A DNA stretch of 64,000 bases, taken from positions 1,798,001 through 1,862,000 of the forward strand of contig NZ_CP013373.1 of the NCBI RefSeq assembly GCF_001522585.2, given 5' to 3'. The stretch is from Burkholderia sp. NRF60-BP8 (GTDB lineage Bacteria; Pseudomonadota; Gammaproteobacteria; Burkholderiales; Burkholderiaceae). The stretch's first letter is position 1, and every line of letters starts with the position of its first letter. Positions 1-8,155 of this stretch are shown one piece after another. The notes beneath the pieces are model-generated. The model had not been told where the DNA came from. It searched no databases and saw nothing but the letters and a program-made list of their open reading frames with translations. Made by a program: the position numbers and the translations under genes.

Positions 1-157
1 GCGCGCGAACCTGACCTTCGTGAAGGCGGCAGACGGCTCGTGGCAGACGTCGGGCGTCGACGCGGCGATCGTGACGGGCACCGCGAAGTCGCTGATCGAC
101 CGTATCGGCAACGCGTGGCCGAGCAACGCGGCGAGTGGCGCGTCCGCGCCGCAGTAA
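1..157 (+). CDS. C-terminal end of an unrecognised protein (cut by window edge)
   Basis: An open frame enters from the left edge (first full codon at base 2) and ends at TAA 155-157, giving the last 51 residues. The fragment has alternating polar and aliphatic stretches and a small-residue tail ending in APQ, which is typical of an exported or periplasmic protein. It shows no motif I can name. The frame is open throughout with codon use like its neighbours, so it is probably real, but no function can be given from so short a piece. Confidence 0.6.
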   Translation, partial: RANLTFVKAADGSWQTSGVDAAIVTGTAKSLIDRIGNAWPSNAASGASAPQ

Positions 158-243
158 TGCGCGGGCGGCAAGCCTTCGTTCTCTTCCCCGGATAGGCGGC
201 GCGGGCCTTGCCGGCCGCAGCGCCGCGCTTCCCTCGATAAAAA

Positions 244-262
244 GGGCGCGAGCATCGCGCCC
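244..262. terminator. GC-rich hairpin, possible terminator
   Basis: GGGCGCGA (244-251) and TCGCGCCC (255-262) form a perfect 8-bp stem with a 3-base loop. A run of A on the left side would give a U-tract only on the minus strand. It sits between the upstream partial gene and the small gene at 357, so it may end the upstream transcript, but the U-tract is on the wrong side for that. Confidence 0.4.
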
Positions 263-294
263 ATCTCGTTCGAACGCATCCTCGGTATGCAGGC

Positions 295-330
295 AGGGTT
301 ATAGGGAAAACCCTTATCTCAAGGTATAAT
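295..330 (+). promoter_or_regulatory. Probable promoter of the small gene at 357, with inverted repeat
   Basis: A perfect -10 hexamer TATAAT lies at 325-330, 27 bases before the ATG at 357. Upstream, AGGGTT (295-300) and AACCCT (309-314) form an inverted repeat with an 8-base spacer, covering the position where the -35 element would lie. The -10 match is direct; the operator role is inference. Confidence 0.5.
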
Positions 331-356
331 TTCGGCCATGAGAGAAAGGTCATACC

Positions 357-569
357 ATGCCTGAACGCTTCCAAACCCTTGAAAAATTTGTGTTTTCCAT
401 CGTCGTGATGTCCGCCGTCGTGTGCTCGGCCTTCCTCGCGTACGAGCGTCATCCCGAGATCAAGATCGCGCTGCACGAAGGCGAAGCGCTGATGCGCGAG
501 AGCGCCAGGTACTCGGTGATCTGCTCGCCGTCCAAGGTCGATCCTTGCGTCGAGATGTCCGCTTACTGA
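357..569 (+). CDS. Small single-pass membrane protein, unknown function
   Basis: Encodes 70 residues. Residues about 11-28 (FVFSIVVMSAVVCSAFLA) form one hydrophobic helix, followed by a charged tail with two Cys near the C-terminus (CSPSKVDPC), so a short membrane-anchored protein with a small disulfide-capable tail is likely. The ATG at 357 follows an AAGG-type ribosome site and a perfect TATAAT box at 325-330, which makes expression credible despite the short length. A strong hairpin follows at 732-762. It has no operon partner and I recognise no family. Confidence 0.6.
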   Translation: MPERFQTLEKFVFSIVVMSAVVCSAFLAYERHPEIKIALHEGEALMRESARYSVICSPSKVDPCVEMSAY

Positions 570-731
570 GCCGGAGCCGCTTTTCCGCTCGCCGGACTGG
601 CCCGGCATCGCCGCCGGTCGGAGTGCGTTGAAGCAGCGTCCATCCGGTATTCGGAAACCGGCCGCCAGACAGGGCGGATGCACGAACCCGTTACGTGCCG
701 AGTCGCTGGCGTAAGCAGCCCCACATCCGGT

Positions 732-762
732 CGGCCCCGCTTCGAGCAATCGAGCGGGGCCG
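732..762. terminator. Hairpin between convergent genes
   Basis: CGGCCCCGCT (732-741) pairs perfectly with AGCGGGGCCG (753-762). The loop contains a further TCGA/TCGA pairing. It lies between the plus-strand gene ending at 569 and the minus-strand gene ending at 778, so it can serve both. The U-tract is weak (TTCC on the plus side). Confidence 0.6.
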
Positions 763-777
763 TTCCGTTCGTGCGTG

Positions 778-1743
778 TCACACGACATGCCGCGGCTCGC
801 CGCCGACGAACGCGGCGACGTTGTCCACGAGCTGATCGGCCAGCGCCTGCATCGCCTCGTCGCTCGCCCATGCGACATGCGGCGTCAGGATGAACGCCGG
901 GTGCGACAGGATCGCGTGAAACGGATGCGCGTCCGGCAGCGGCTCCTGCGTGACCACGTCGAATCCCGCCCCCGCGATCTGCCCCGACTGCAGCGCATCG
1001 ACGAGCGCGCGTTCATCCACGAGGCCGCCGCGCGCGGTATTGATCAGCAGCGGCCGGCGCGCCATCCGCGCGAATGCGTGTGCATCGATCAGATGCCGCG
1101 TCGCGGGTGTGAGCGGGCAGTGCAGCGTGATCACGTCGCTGACGCGCAGCAGCGTGTCGAGCGGCCCATAACCGTCGCCGGCCGCGTCGCCGTGCGCCGC
1201 GAACAGCACGCGCATGTCGAGCGCACGCGCGATGACGGCCACCGCACGCCCGAGCGCACCGTCGCCGACGATCCCGAGCGTCGAGCCGGCCAGGTCGCGA
1301 GTCGGATGATCGAAAAAGCAGAACTGCCCGCTGTCGAGCCAGCGCCCCGCGCGCACCGCGTCGCGATAAGCGACGACGCTGCGGCGCAGCGCAAGGATCA
1401 GCGCGAACGTGTGCTCGGGCACCGTGCGGACCGCATAGCCACGAATATTGCTCACGACGATCCCGCGTGCCGCGCACGCATCGAGATCGACGATGTCCGT
1501 GCCGGTCGCGGCGATCGCGATCATCCGCAACTGCCGCGCGTCGGCGAGGGCCGCCGCGTCGAGGCGCGCCTTGTTGGTCACGACGATGTCGGCGTCGCGG
1601 ATGCGCGCCGCGACCTCGTGCGCGGCCGTCCGGTCGAATGTCCGCACGACGTGCGGAAACGGAAACGGCTTCAGTACGATTTGCGGCGACAGCGTCGCGC
1701 GATCGAGAAACACGATCTTCGCGGGAGAGGAAACGGAAAACAT
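778..1743 (-). CDS. D-isomer-specific 2-hydroxyacid dehydrogenase (glycerate/hydroxypyruvate-reductase type)
   Basis: Encodes 321 residues, normal for the family. It reduces 2-oxoacids to D-2-hydroxyacids, or the reverse, with NAD(P)H in the cytoplasm. The Rossmann dinucleotide motif GIVGDGALG is at residues 157-165. The catalytic Arg238 (INTARGG), Glu267 (TQEPLP) and His289 (LTPHVAW) are all present. The start at 1743 (MFSVSS) is preferred over an upstream in-frame start because the extra 22 residues are Arg/Ala-rich and precede the domain. It is divergent from the CoA-transferase at 2003, and a TTTCC-N5-GGAAA repeat lies 93 bases upstream. The substrate cannot be told; hydroxypyruvate, glyoxylate and other short 2-oxoacids are all possible. 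Confidence 0.9.
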   Translation of the reverse strand: MFSVSSPAKIVFLDRATLSPQIVLKPFPFPHVVRTFDRTAAHEVAARIRDADIVVTNKARLDAAALADARQLRMIAIAATGTDIVDLDACAARGIVVSNIRGYAVRTVPEHTFALILALRRSVVAYRDAVRAGRWLDSGQFCFFDHPTRDLAGSTLGIVGDGALGRAVAVIARALDMRVLFAAHGDAAGDGYGPLDTLLRVSDVITLHCPLTPATRHLIDAHAFARMARRPLLINTARGGLVDERALVDALQSGQIAGAGFDVVTQEPLPDAHPFHAILSHPAFILTPHVAWASDEAMQALADQLVDNVAAFVGGEPRHVV

Positions 1744-1835
1744 GGCGGGTCTCGCTGACAGGCGCCCGGCGGCGCGGAACGGATCCGATTCTGCCGGCGC
1801 CGCGCGCACCGTCGTTTGACCGTTGGGCGAGCGCG

Positions 1836-1852
1836 CTTTCCCGTCTGGAAAG
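1836..1852. promoter_or_regulatory. Inverted repeat box 1 (CTTTCC-N5-GGAAAG)
   Basis: CTTTCC (1836-1841), five bases, GGAAAG (1847-1852): a perfect repeat 93 bases upstream of the dehydrogenase start at 1743. The T-N11-A geometry suits a LysR-type regulator, and a LysR gene lies nearby at 5734. Binding is inferred. Confidence 0.45.
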
Positions 1853-1897
1853 GCCGGCTACCCACACGCGCCGGCGTCGCGCTCGCGCCGTCGTCCA

Positions 1898-1917
1898 CCT
1901 TTTCCGTTTCGGAAAGG
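1898..1917. promoter_or_regulatory. Inverted repeat box 2 (TTTCC-N5-GGAAA)
   Basis: TTTCC (1901-1905), five bases, GGAAA (1911-1915), extended outward by further partial symmetry. It lies 86 bases upstream of the CoA-transferase ATG at 2003, mirroring the spacing of box 1 to the divergent gene. Confidence 0.45.
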
Positions 1918-2002
1918 CTGGTTGACCATCGATCGATTTTCGCGGTGCGCGAACGCCGTCATGATCGCCGTCATCGACAACACGATTTCATCGGAGACAG
2001 TC

Positions 2003-3193
2003 ATGACACGTCCGCTGGACGGCATCCGCGTGCTGGAACTCGGCCAATTGATCGCCGGGCCGTTCGCGGGCCGGATGCTCGCCGAATTCGGCGCGAACGT
2101 CATCAAGGTCGAGCCGCCCGGCGTCGGCGATCCGCTGCGCAAATGGCGGCTGCTGCACGACGGCACGTCGGTCTGGTGGGCCGCGCAATCGCGCAACAAG
2201 ACCTCGGTCACGCTCGACCTGCGCACGCCCGAAGGGCAGGACGTCGTGCGCCGCCTCGTCGCCGAAACCGACGTGCTGATCGAAAACTTCCGGCCCGGCA
2301 CGCTCGAAGGCTGGGGGCTCGGCTGGGACGCGCTCTCCGCGATCAACCCGGGGCTCGTGATGCTGCGCGTGTCGGGCTTCGGGCAGACAGGCCCGTATCG
2401 CGACCGCCCCGGCTTCGGCGTGATCGCCGAGGCGATGGGCGGCCTGCGCCACCTGACCGGCGAGCCCGGCCGGACGCCGGTGCGCGTCGGCATCTCGCTC
2501 GGCGATTCGCTGTCGGCGCTCCACGGCGTGATCGGCGTACTGCTCGCGCTGCGGCATCGCGAACGGCAGGGCGGCAGCGGGCAAGTCGTCGACGTCGCGC
2601 TGTACGAATCGGTATTCAACATGATGGAGAGCCTGCTGCCCGAATATGCGGCCTTCGGCGCGGTGCGCGAGCCGGCCGGCAGCAGCCTGCCGGGCATCGC
2701 ACCGACCAACGCATACCGCTGCCGCGACGGCAGGTACGCGCTGATCGCCGGCAACGGCGACAGTATCTTCCGCCGCCTGATGGAACTGATCGGCCGGCCC
2801 GATCTCGGCAACGATCCGGCGCTCGCGCACAACGACGGGCGCGTCGCGCAGGTTGCGCGCATCGATGCGGCGATCGGCGAATGGAGCGCCCGCCACGACC
2901 TCGACGACGTGCTCGCCGCGCTGCACGACGCGCGCATTCCGTCCGGGCGCATCTACGACGTGGCCGACATCGCGGCCGATCCGCACTACCGCGCGCGCGA
3001 CATGATCGTCGACGCCGAGCTGCCCGACGGCACGCCCGTGCTCGTGCCGGGTATCGTGCCGAAACTCGACGCCACGCCCGGGCGCATCGAGCGGCCGGCG
3101 CCCGCGCTCGGCGCGGATACCGATGCGGTACTCGAATCGCTCGGCATCGATGCGGCGACGCGCGACGACTGGCGCACGCGCGGCGTGATCTGA
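2003..3193 (+). CDS. CaiB/BaiF family (class III) CoA-transferase
   Basis: Encodes 396 residues, full length for the family, which moves CoA between acyl-CoA donors and carboxylic acids. The N-terminal PLDGIRVLELG and the acidic GDS at residues 167-169 match the family; Asp168 is the expected covalent catalytic residue, equivalent to Asp169 of formyl-CoA transferase. The ATG at 2003 follows GGAGACAGTC and starts exactly at the domain; an earlier in-frame start would add 60 Arg-rich residues. The next gene, 21 bases downstream, encodes an HMG-CoA-lyase-like enzyme, so the acid activated here is probably a 3-hydroxy-3-methyl- or similar branched dicarboxylate. That substrate is inference. Confidence 0.93.
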   Translation: MTRPLDGIRVLELGQLIAGPFAGRMLAEFGANVIKVEPPGVGDPLRKWRLLHDGTSVWWAAQSRNKTSVTLDLRTPEGQDVVRRLVAETDVLIENFRPGTLEGWGLGWDALSAINPGLVMLRVSGFGQTGPYRDRPGFGVIAEAMGGLRHLTGEPGRTPVRVGISLGDSLSALHGVIGVLLALRHRERQGGSGQVVDVALYESVFNMMESLLPEYAAFGAVREPAGSSLPGIAPTNAYRCRDGRYALIAGNGDSIFRRLMELIGRPDLGNDPALAHNDGRVAQVARIDAAIGEWSARHDLDDVLAALHDARIPSGRIYDVADIAADPHYRARDMIVDAELPDGTPVLVPGIVPKLDATPGRIERPAPALGADTDAVLESLGIDAATRDDWRTRGVI

Positions 3194-3214
3194 CACAGCC
3201 ACCGGGACGAACCC

Positions 3215-4177
3215 ATGACCCACCCTACGCAACGCATCCATCTTCACGAAGTCGCGACCCGCGACGGTTTCCAGAACGAAGCGGCGTTCGTCGACACCGA
3301 CGACAAGATCGCGCTCGTCGACGCGCTGAGCGCGTGCGGCTACGCAAAGATCGAGGTCACGTCGTTCACGTCGCCGAAGGCGATCCCCGCGCTGCGCGAC
3401 GCGGAGGCCGTGATGCACGGCATCGCGCGCGCGCCGGGCGTCGTCTATACGGCGCTCGTGCCGAACGTGCGCGGCGCCGAGCGCGCGCTGTCGTGCGGCG
3501 TCGACGAAGTGAACCTCGTGATGTCGACGAGCGAGAGCCACAATCGCGCGAACCTGCGGATGACGCGCGAGCAGTCGTTCGCGCAGTTGCGCGACGTGAT
3601 CGACGCGGTGCGCGGCACGGGTGTCGCGATCAACGTGTCGCTGTCGACCGCGATGGGCTGCCCGATGGAGGGCGACGTGCCGGCCGAGGCGGTGCTCGCG
3701 TGGATGCAGCGCTTCGCGGATCTCGGCGTGGACGGCTTCACGCTGTGCGACACGACGGGCATGGCGTTTCCGTCGCAGGTGCGCGATTTGTCCGGACGAG
3801 CGCGCGCGCGCTTTCGCGCGCTGCAGCTCACGCTGCACTTCCACAACACGCGCGGGATGGCGCTCGCGAACACGCTCGCGGCGCTCGACGCCGGCATCGA
3901 CCGCTTCGACGCGTCGCTCGGTGGACTCGGCGGCTGCCCCTATGCGCCGGGCGCGACCGGCAACGTCTGCACGGAGGAACTCGTGCACATGCTCGAACTC
4001 GACGGCTACGATACGGGCATCGACCTCGCGGCCGTGCTCGTCGTGTCGGCACGGCTGCCCGCGCTGATCGGGCATGACGTGCCGAGCCAGATCCTGAAGG
4101 CCGGGCGCCGCTCGGACCTTCATCCGCCGCCGCGCGCCGCCGCCGGCGACATGCCCGCGCAACGCGCTTTCTCGTGA
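3215..4177 (+). CDS. Hydroxymethylglutaryl-CoA lyase family protein
   Basis: Encodes 320 residues. This DRE-TIM metallolyase family splits 3-hydroxy-3-methylglutaryl-CoA into acetyl-CoA and acetoacetate by retro-Claisen cleavage. Catalytic Arg16-Asp17 (ATRDGFQNE), metal-binding His208 and His210 (LHFHNTRG), and the signature loop with Cys241 (GLGGCPYAPGATGN) are all present, so it should be active. It starts 21 bases after the CoA-transferase stop and is followed 21 bases later by a VOC protein, so the three probably form one operon. Paired with a CaiB-type transferase it could degrade 3-hydroxy-3-methylglutarate or a close analogue. Leucine degradation is less likely because the MCC carboxylase genes are absent here. 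Confidence 0.93.
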   Translation: MTHPTQRIHLHEVATRDGFQNEAAFVDTDDKIALVDALSACGYAKIEVTSFTSPKAIPALRDAEAVMHGIARAPGVVYTALVPNVRGAERALSCGVDEVNLVMSTSESHNRANLRMTREQSFAQLRDVIDAVRGTGVAINVSLSTAMGCPMEGDVPAEAVLAWMQRFADLGVDGFTLCDTTGMAFPSQVRDLSGRARARFRALQLTLHFHNTRGMALANTLAALDAGIDRFDASLGGLGGCPYAPGATGNVCTEELVHMLELDGYDTGIDLAAVLVVSARLPALIGHDVPSQILKAGRRSDLHPPPRAAAGDMPAQRAFS

Positions 4178-4198
4178 ACAGGAACAGGAGCGAATTCC

Positions 4199-4582
4199 AT
4201 GGCGCTGATTGACCACCTCGACCATCTGGTGCTGACCTGCGTCGATCCGGAACGGACGAAGCATTTCTACACCGAGGTGCTGCAGATGCAGCTCGAAACC
4301 TTCGGCGCGGGCCGGCTCGCGTTCCGTTTCGGCAACCAGAAGATCAACCTGCACGTGCGCGGCGCGGAATTCGAGCCGAAAGCGCACGTGCCGGTACCCG
4401 GCGCGCTCGATCTGTGCTTCATCGCGTCGGTCCCGCTCGACGACGTGATCGCGCACCTGCGGCGCGTCGACTGGCCGATCGTCGAAGGGCCGGTCGAACG
4501 CACGGGCGCGACGCAGAAGATCCGCTCCGTCTACGTGCGCGATCCCGACCTGAACCTGATCGAAATCTCCGAGCCGATCTGA
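4199..4582 (+). CDS. VOC family (glyoxalase/dioxygenase-fold) protein
   Basis: Encodes 127 residues with a single vicinal-oxygen-chelate domain. Likely metal ligands are His9 (DHLDHLVLT), His52 (KINLHV) and a Glu in the C-terminal DLNLIEISEP. The family includes glyoxalases, isomerases, epimerases and thiol transferases, so the fold alone does not give the reaction. It is the third gene of the probable CoA-transferase/lyase operon, which suggests an isomerase or epimerase step or detoxification of a pathway intermediate. The ATG at 4199 follows an AGGAGC-type ribosome site. Confidence 0.85.
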   Translation: MALIDHLDHLVLTCVDPERTKHFYTEVLQMQLETFGAGRLAFRFGNQKINLHVRGAEFEPKAHVPVPGALDLCFIASVPLDDVIAHLRRVDWPIVEGPVERTGATQKIRSVYVRDPDLNLIEISEPI

Positions 4583-4794
4583 CGCACGCGGTTCGGCCGC
4601 CCGCGCGAGCGCCGGCGCACGGCGCCGCAGTACTTCGCCGAAAGCGGACACGCACGCGCCGCGCCCGCCGATTCCGGATAGCCGTGCACGGCCGCGCTGC
4701 GGATAATGGCGCAACGGCGTCGGCCCGGCCGCCGCCTTCGCCGCGCGCCGGCCCCCCGCCGCGCGCATCCGCAACCCGCTCCAGGCACTTTCGA

Positions 4795-5622
4795 ATGACG
4801 ACGCTCTATCGCGGCATGGACCGCACGGCGCTCGACGCCGCGTACCTGAACACGAAGGCTGTTGCCGATTTCCCGGCGTTGCTCGCATCATGCCGGGCGC
4901 GCAGCGCGGCGCTGTACGCAGCGACGCCCGGCCGCCGCGACCTGCGTTACGGCGCGCAGCCCGCGCAGCGCTTCGACTGGCTGCCGTGCGGGCAGCCCCA
5001 CGCGCCGCTGTTCGTGTTCATCCACGGCGGCTACTGGCAGCACTGCGCGAAAGAGGATTTCGCGTATGCGGCGGCTGGGCCGCTCGCGCGCGGCTACGAC
5101 GTCGTGCTCGCCGAATACACGCTCGCGCCGGTCGCGACGATGACCGATATCGTCGGCGAGATTGGCGCGCTGCTCGACCATCTGGCGGCCGACCCCGCCG
5201 GCCTCGGCATCTCGGGAAGGCCGATCCACCTGAGCGGCCATTCGGCGGGCGGCCACCTGACGGCCATGCACCGCGCGCATCCGGCCGTCGTGTCGGCGCT
5301 CGCGATCAGTCCGCTCGTCGATCTCGAACCGATCGCGCTGTGCTGCCTGAACGACAAATTGCAGCTCACCGCGCACGAAGTCGACGCATACAGTCCGCTG
5401 CATCGCATCGAGCGCGGCGCTCCGACCGTCGTCGCGGTCGGCAACGCCGAACTGCCCGAGCTCATCCGGCAAGCGGACGAATACGCGACGGCGTGCGAAG
5501 CCGCCGGCGAGCGCATCGCCCGCGCGTGGCTGCCCGGCATGCAGCACTTCGCGGTGCTCGACGATCTCGCGACGCCGGACGGCGCGATGCTCGCCGCATT
5601 GCACGACATCGCGCCGCGCTAG
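4795..5622 (+). CDS. Alpha/beta hydrolase (kynurenine-formamidase/esterase-like)
   Basis: Encodes 275 residues. The oxyanion-hole motif HGGYW is at 77-81, the nucleophile Ser150 is in GHSAGG, and the late His is in QHFAVLDDL, completing a hydrolase triad. The HGG-x-W pattern is shared by arylformamidases and small-ester carboxylesterases. The start at 4795 is the ATG that begins the conserved part; a longer frame upstream reads as low-complexity Arg/Ala. It lies about 210 bases after the VOC gene, so it may have its own promoter, and it precedes the LysR regulator in the same orientation. The substrate is unknown. Confidence 0.88.
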   Translation: MTTLYRGMDRTALDAAYLNTKAVADFPALLASCRARSAALYAATPGRRDLRYGAQPAQRFDWLPCGQPHAPLFVFIHGGYWQHCAKEDFAYAAAGPLARGYDVVLAEYTLAPVATMTDIVGEIGALLDHLAADPAGLGISGRPIHLSGHSAGGHLTAMHRAHPAVVSALAISPLVDLEPIALCCLNDKLQLTAHEVDAYSPLHRIERGAPTVVAVGNAELPELIRQADEYATACEAAGERIARAWLPGMQHFAVLDDLATPDGAMLAALHDIAPR

Positions 5623-5733
5623 CCGCGCCACGTCGGCCACGACGACCATATCGCACGCGCATCGCGCGGCGTATGATCGGCGTCAGGCCGGCGCGCCGAC
5701 TGCGTATCCCGCACGGCCTTCCAGGACCCCGAC

Positions 5734-6627
5734 ATGGTGAACCCGCTTCATTTCGATCTGCAGTCGCTGCGCGTGTTCGCGCTCGTCGCCGAGCACGGCA
5801 GCCTGACGAAGGCGGCCGAACACGGCCAACTCACGCTGTCGGCGGTCAGCAAGCGCATCGCCGAACTCGAAAGCGTGACCGGCAGCGCGCTGTTCGTCCG
5901 GCATGCGCGCGGCGTCGAGCTGACGCCCGCGGGCCGCGCGCTGCTCGAGCATGCGGCGAAGGTGATCGAGCAGGTCAACCGGATGGCGCACGAGATGAGC
6001 GACTACGTCGCCGGCGTGCGCGGCCACATTCACGTATGGACCAACACGTCGGCGATCGTCCAGTTCCTGCCCGCCGATCTCGCCGCGTTCCTCACCGGCA
6101 ACCCCGGCATCAAGGTCAGTCTCGAGGAGCGCCTGAGCCACGAGATCGTCGACGCGCTCGCGTCGGGCAAGGCCGATCTCGGCGTATTCGCCGACAACGT
6201 GCCGGCGCCCGGCATCGAACGGCGGCTGTACCGGCGCGACGAGCTCGTGCTGCTCGTGCCACGCACGCATCGGTTCGCGGCGCGCGACAGCATCCGCTTC
6301 GCGGATACGCTCGACGAGGACTACGTGGGCCTGAGCGACGGCAGTTCGCTGCTCGCGCGCATGACCGACGCCGCGTTCGCGGCCGAGCGCTCGCTGAAGC
6401 TGCGGATCCAGGTATCGAATTTCGACGGCGTGAGCCGGATGATCGAAGCCGGCCTCGGCATCGGCGTGCTGCCGCGCGATGCGGTAACCGGCGAGCGGGC
6501 GGCGCGGCTCGGTGTCGTGAAGCTCGACGACGCGTGGGCGACGCGCACGCTGTGGGTCGGCGTGAAGGCGGGCACGGTGCTGACGACCGACGTCGCGAAG
6601 CTGTTCGAGTTCATGTCGGCGCGGTAA
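5734..6627 (+). CDS. LysR family transcriptional regulator
   Basis: Encodes 297 residues, standard length. The N-terminal winged helix-turn-helix (about residues 6-65, with SLTKAAEHGQLTLSAVSKRI) is followed by a periplasmic-binding-protein-like effector domain. It is flanked by a hydrolase gene on the left and a convergent MFS gene on the right. It is the nearest candidate to bind the TTTCC-N5-GGAAA repeats at 1836, 1898 and 8348, which would make the block 778-8155 one regulon; this is inference. The effector is unknown. Confidence 0.95.
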   Translation: MVNPLHFDLQSLRVFALVAEHGSLTKAAEHGQLTLSAVSKRIAELESVTGSALFVRHARGVELTPAGRALLEHAAKVIEQVNRMAHEMSDYVAGVRGHIHVWTNTSAIVQFLPADLAAFLTGNPGIKVSLEERLSHEIVDALASGKADLGVFADNVPAPGIERRLYRRDELVLLVPRTHRFAARDSIRFADTLDEDYVGLSDGSSLLARMTDAAFAAERSLKLRIQVSNFDGVSRMIEAGLGIGVLPRDAVTGERAARLGVVKLDDAWATRTLWVGVKAGTVLTTDVAKLFEFMSAR

Positions 6628-6685
6628 CTGCGGCACCACGCGACGTAGGGCGCACGCCTGCGTGCGCGCCGCGCCGGTCGCGGCG

Positions 6686-8155
6686 TTACACCGGATTGAT
6701 GTCGTCCTGGCTGCGCCGCGTGGTCACCGGCCCGAGCACGCGCAGCGTGACGGCGACGATGCCGAGCGCGGCCGAAATCACGCCGAACATCGCGCCCGCG
6801 CCGTAACTGCCGAGCACCGGCAGCAACACGAACGGCAGCGCGCCGCTGACGATGCGCGACAGCGCATACGTGCTGCCGATCGCCGTCGAGCGCACGCGCG
6901 CGGGGAAGATCTCGGCCTGGTACACGTGATACGCGTTACTGAACACGTTCGACGCGCACGTCGTCAGGAATCCGAAGACGACGATCAGCACGGTATTGCC
7001 CGAATACGCGAAGCACAGCCCGAACGCCGCGATCGACAGGATCGACACGATCACGAGCGTGCGGCGCTCGATCCAGTTGAGCAGCGGAATCGACAGCAGC
7101 GACCCGACTGGATAACCGACGAACGACAACGCGATGAACAGCGTGCTGTCCGTCACGTCGAAACCGCGGCTCTTCACGACCGTGCCGGCCAGCGTGCCGA
7201 ACCCGTAATAACCGAAACCCTGGAACAGGTGAAAGATCGCCAGCATCAGGTAGCGCGCGCCATACGGTCGGCGGCGCAGCAGCGCGATGCGCTCGCCGAG
7301 CCCGAGCGGCCGCTGCGGCTCGACCGGTTCCGCGAAATGTTCGGGCACGTGCACGCCGGCGCTTTCCGCGAAGCGCCGCAGCGCCGCGTGCGCGTCGGCC
7401 GTGCGGCCTTGCGCGAGCAGCCAGCGCGGGCTTTCCGGCAGCCGGTGCCGGACGAGCAGGACGTACACGGCGCCGACGCTGCCGATCGCGAGGATGATGC
7501 GCCAGCCGGCGACGCCCGCCACCTGCAGCGGGTTCAGCCACAGCGCGAGAAAGCCGACGAGCGGCACCGCGACGTACGAAGTCGTATAGGCCCACGCGGC
7601 GAGCCGCCCGCGCTTGTCCTTCGGCAGGATTTCGGACAGGTAGCTGTCGGCGACCGGATAGATCGCGCCGACGCCGATGCCGGTCAGGAACCGGCACGCG
7701 ACGAGCATGTCGGCGTTCACCGAAAACGCGCCGACCAGCGAGAACGCGCTGTACCACCCGAGCGTGAGCAGGAATGCCTTGCGCCGGCCGATACGGTCGG
7801 CCAGGCTGCCGAGGCACATCGCCCCGACGAACATGCCGATGAACGCGGACGCCAGCAACAGCTTGAAATCGGCGCTTTGCCGGCTCAGCCCGTATTCGTG
7901 CTGCAACGCGGAGCCGATCGTACTGACGAGAAAGATCTCGTACATGTCGAAGAACAACCCGATGCCGATCACCCAGACGACGAACCGATGCAACCCACCG
8001 ACCGGCAGATCGTCCATGAAATCGCCGAGCGTGACGCGACGGCCGGGGAGGGCCGCCGCGTCGACGCCGACGCCTGCGCCGGCTGAAGCGGCCGGCGGCC
8101 GGGCGGATTCGGGTCCGCCCGCATGGCCGCCGAGGTCGAGGGATTGGCTGTTCAT
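6686..8155 (-). CDS. MFS transporter, sugar-porter/organic-acid type
   Basis: Encodes 489 residues with 12 predicted membrane helices. The MFS signature GSLADRIGRRKAF lies in the loop between helices 2 and 3, PESPRWLL follows helix 6, and a long soluble N-terminus ends in DFMDDLPVGGLHRF. This pattern is common in proteobacterial carriers for aromatic or small organic acids annotated as sugar porters. The ATG at 8155 follows AGGAGACACG. Its promoter region holds a near-copy (8348-8364) of the repeat seen upstream of the CoA-transferase, so it may carry the substrate of that pathway. Substrate prediction is weak. Confidence 0.92.
   Translation of the reverse strand: MNSQSLDLGGHAGGPESARPPAASAGAGVGVDAAALPGRRVTLGDFMDDLPVGGLHRFVVWVIGIGLFFDMYEIFLVSTIGSALQHEYGLSRQSADFKLLLASAFIGMFVGAMCLGSLADRIGRRKAFLLTLGWYSAFSLVGAFSVNADMLVACRFLTGIGVGAIYPVADSYLSEILPKDKRGRLAAWAYTTSYVAVPLVGFLALWLNPLQVAGVAGWRIILAIGSVGAVYVLLVRHRLPESPRWLLAQGRTADAHAALRRFAESAGVHVPEHFAEPVEPQRPLGLGERIALLRRRPYGARYLMLAIFHLFQGFGYYGFGTLAGTVVKSRGFDVTDSTLFIALSFVGYPVGSLLSIPLLNWIERRTLVIVSILSIAAFGLCFAYSGNTVLIVVFGFLTTCASNVFSNAYHVYQAEIFPARVRSTAIGSTYALSRIVSGALPFVLLPVLGSYGAGAMFGVISAALGIVAVTLRVLGPVTTRRSQDDINPV

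Noticed and set aside
1988..4891. Minus-strand open frame of 967 codons opposite the CoA-transferase and lyase genes
   Set aside because: High GC makes long antisense frames common; it is Arg/His-rich with no domain, while the plus-strand proteins have full catalytic motifs.
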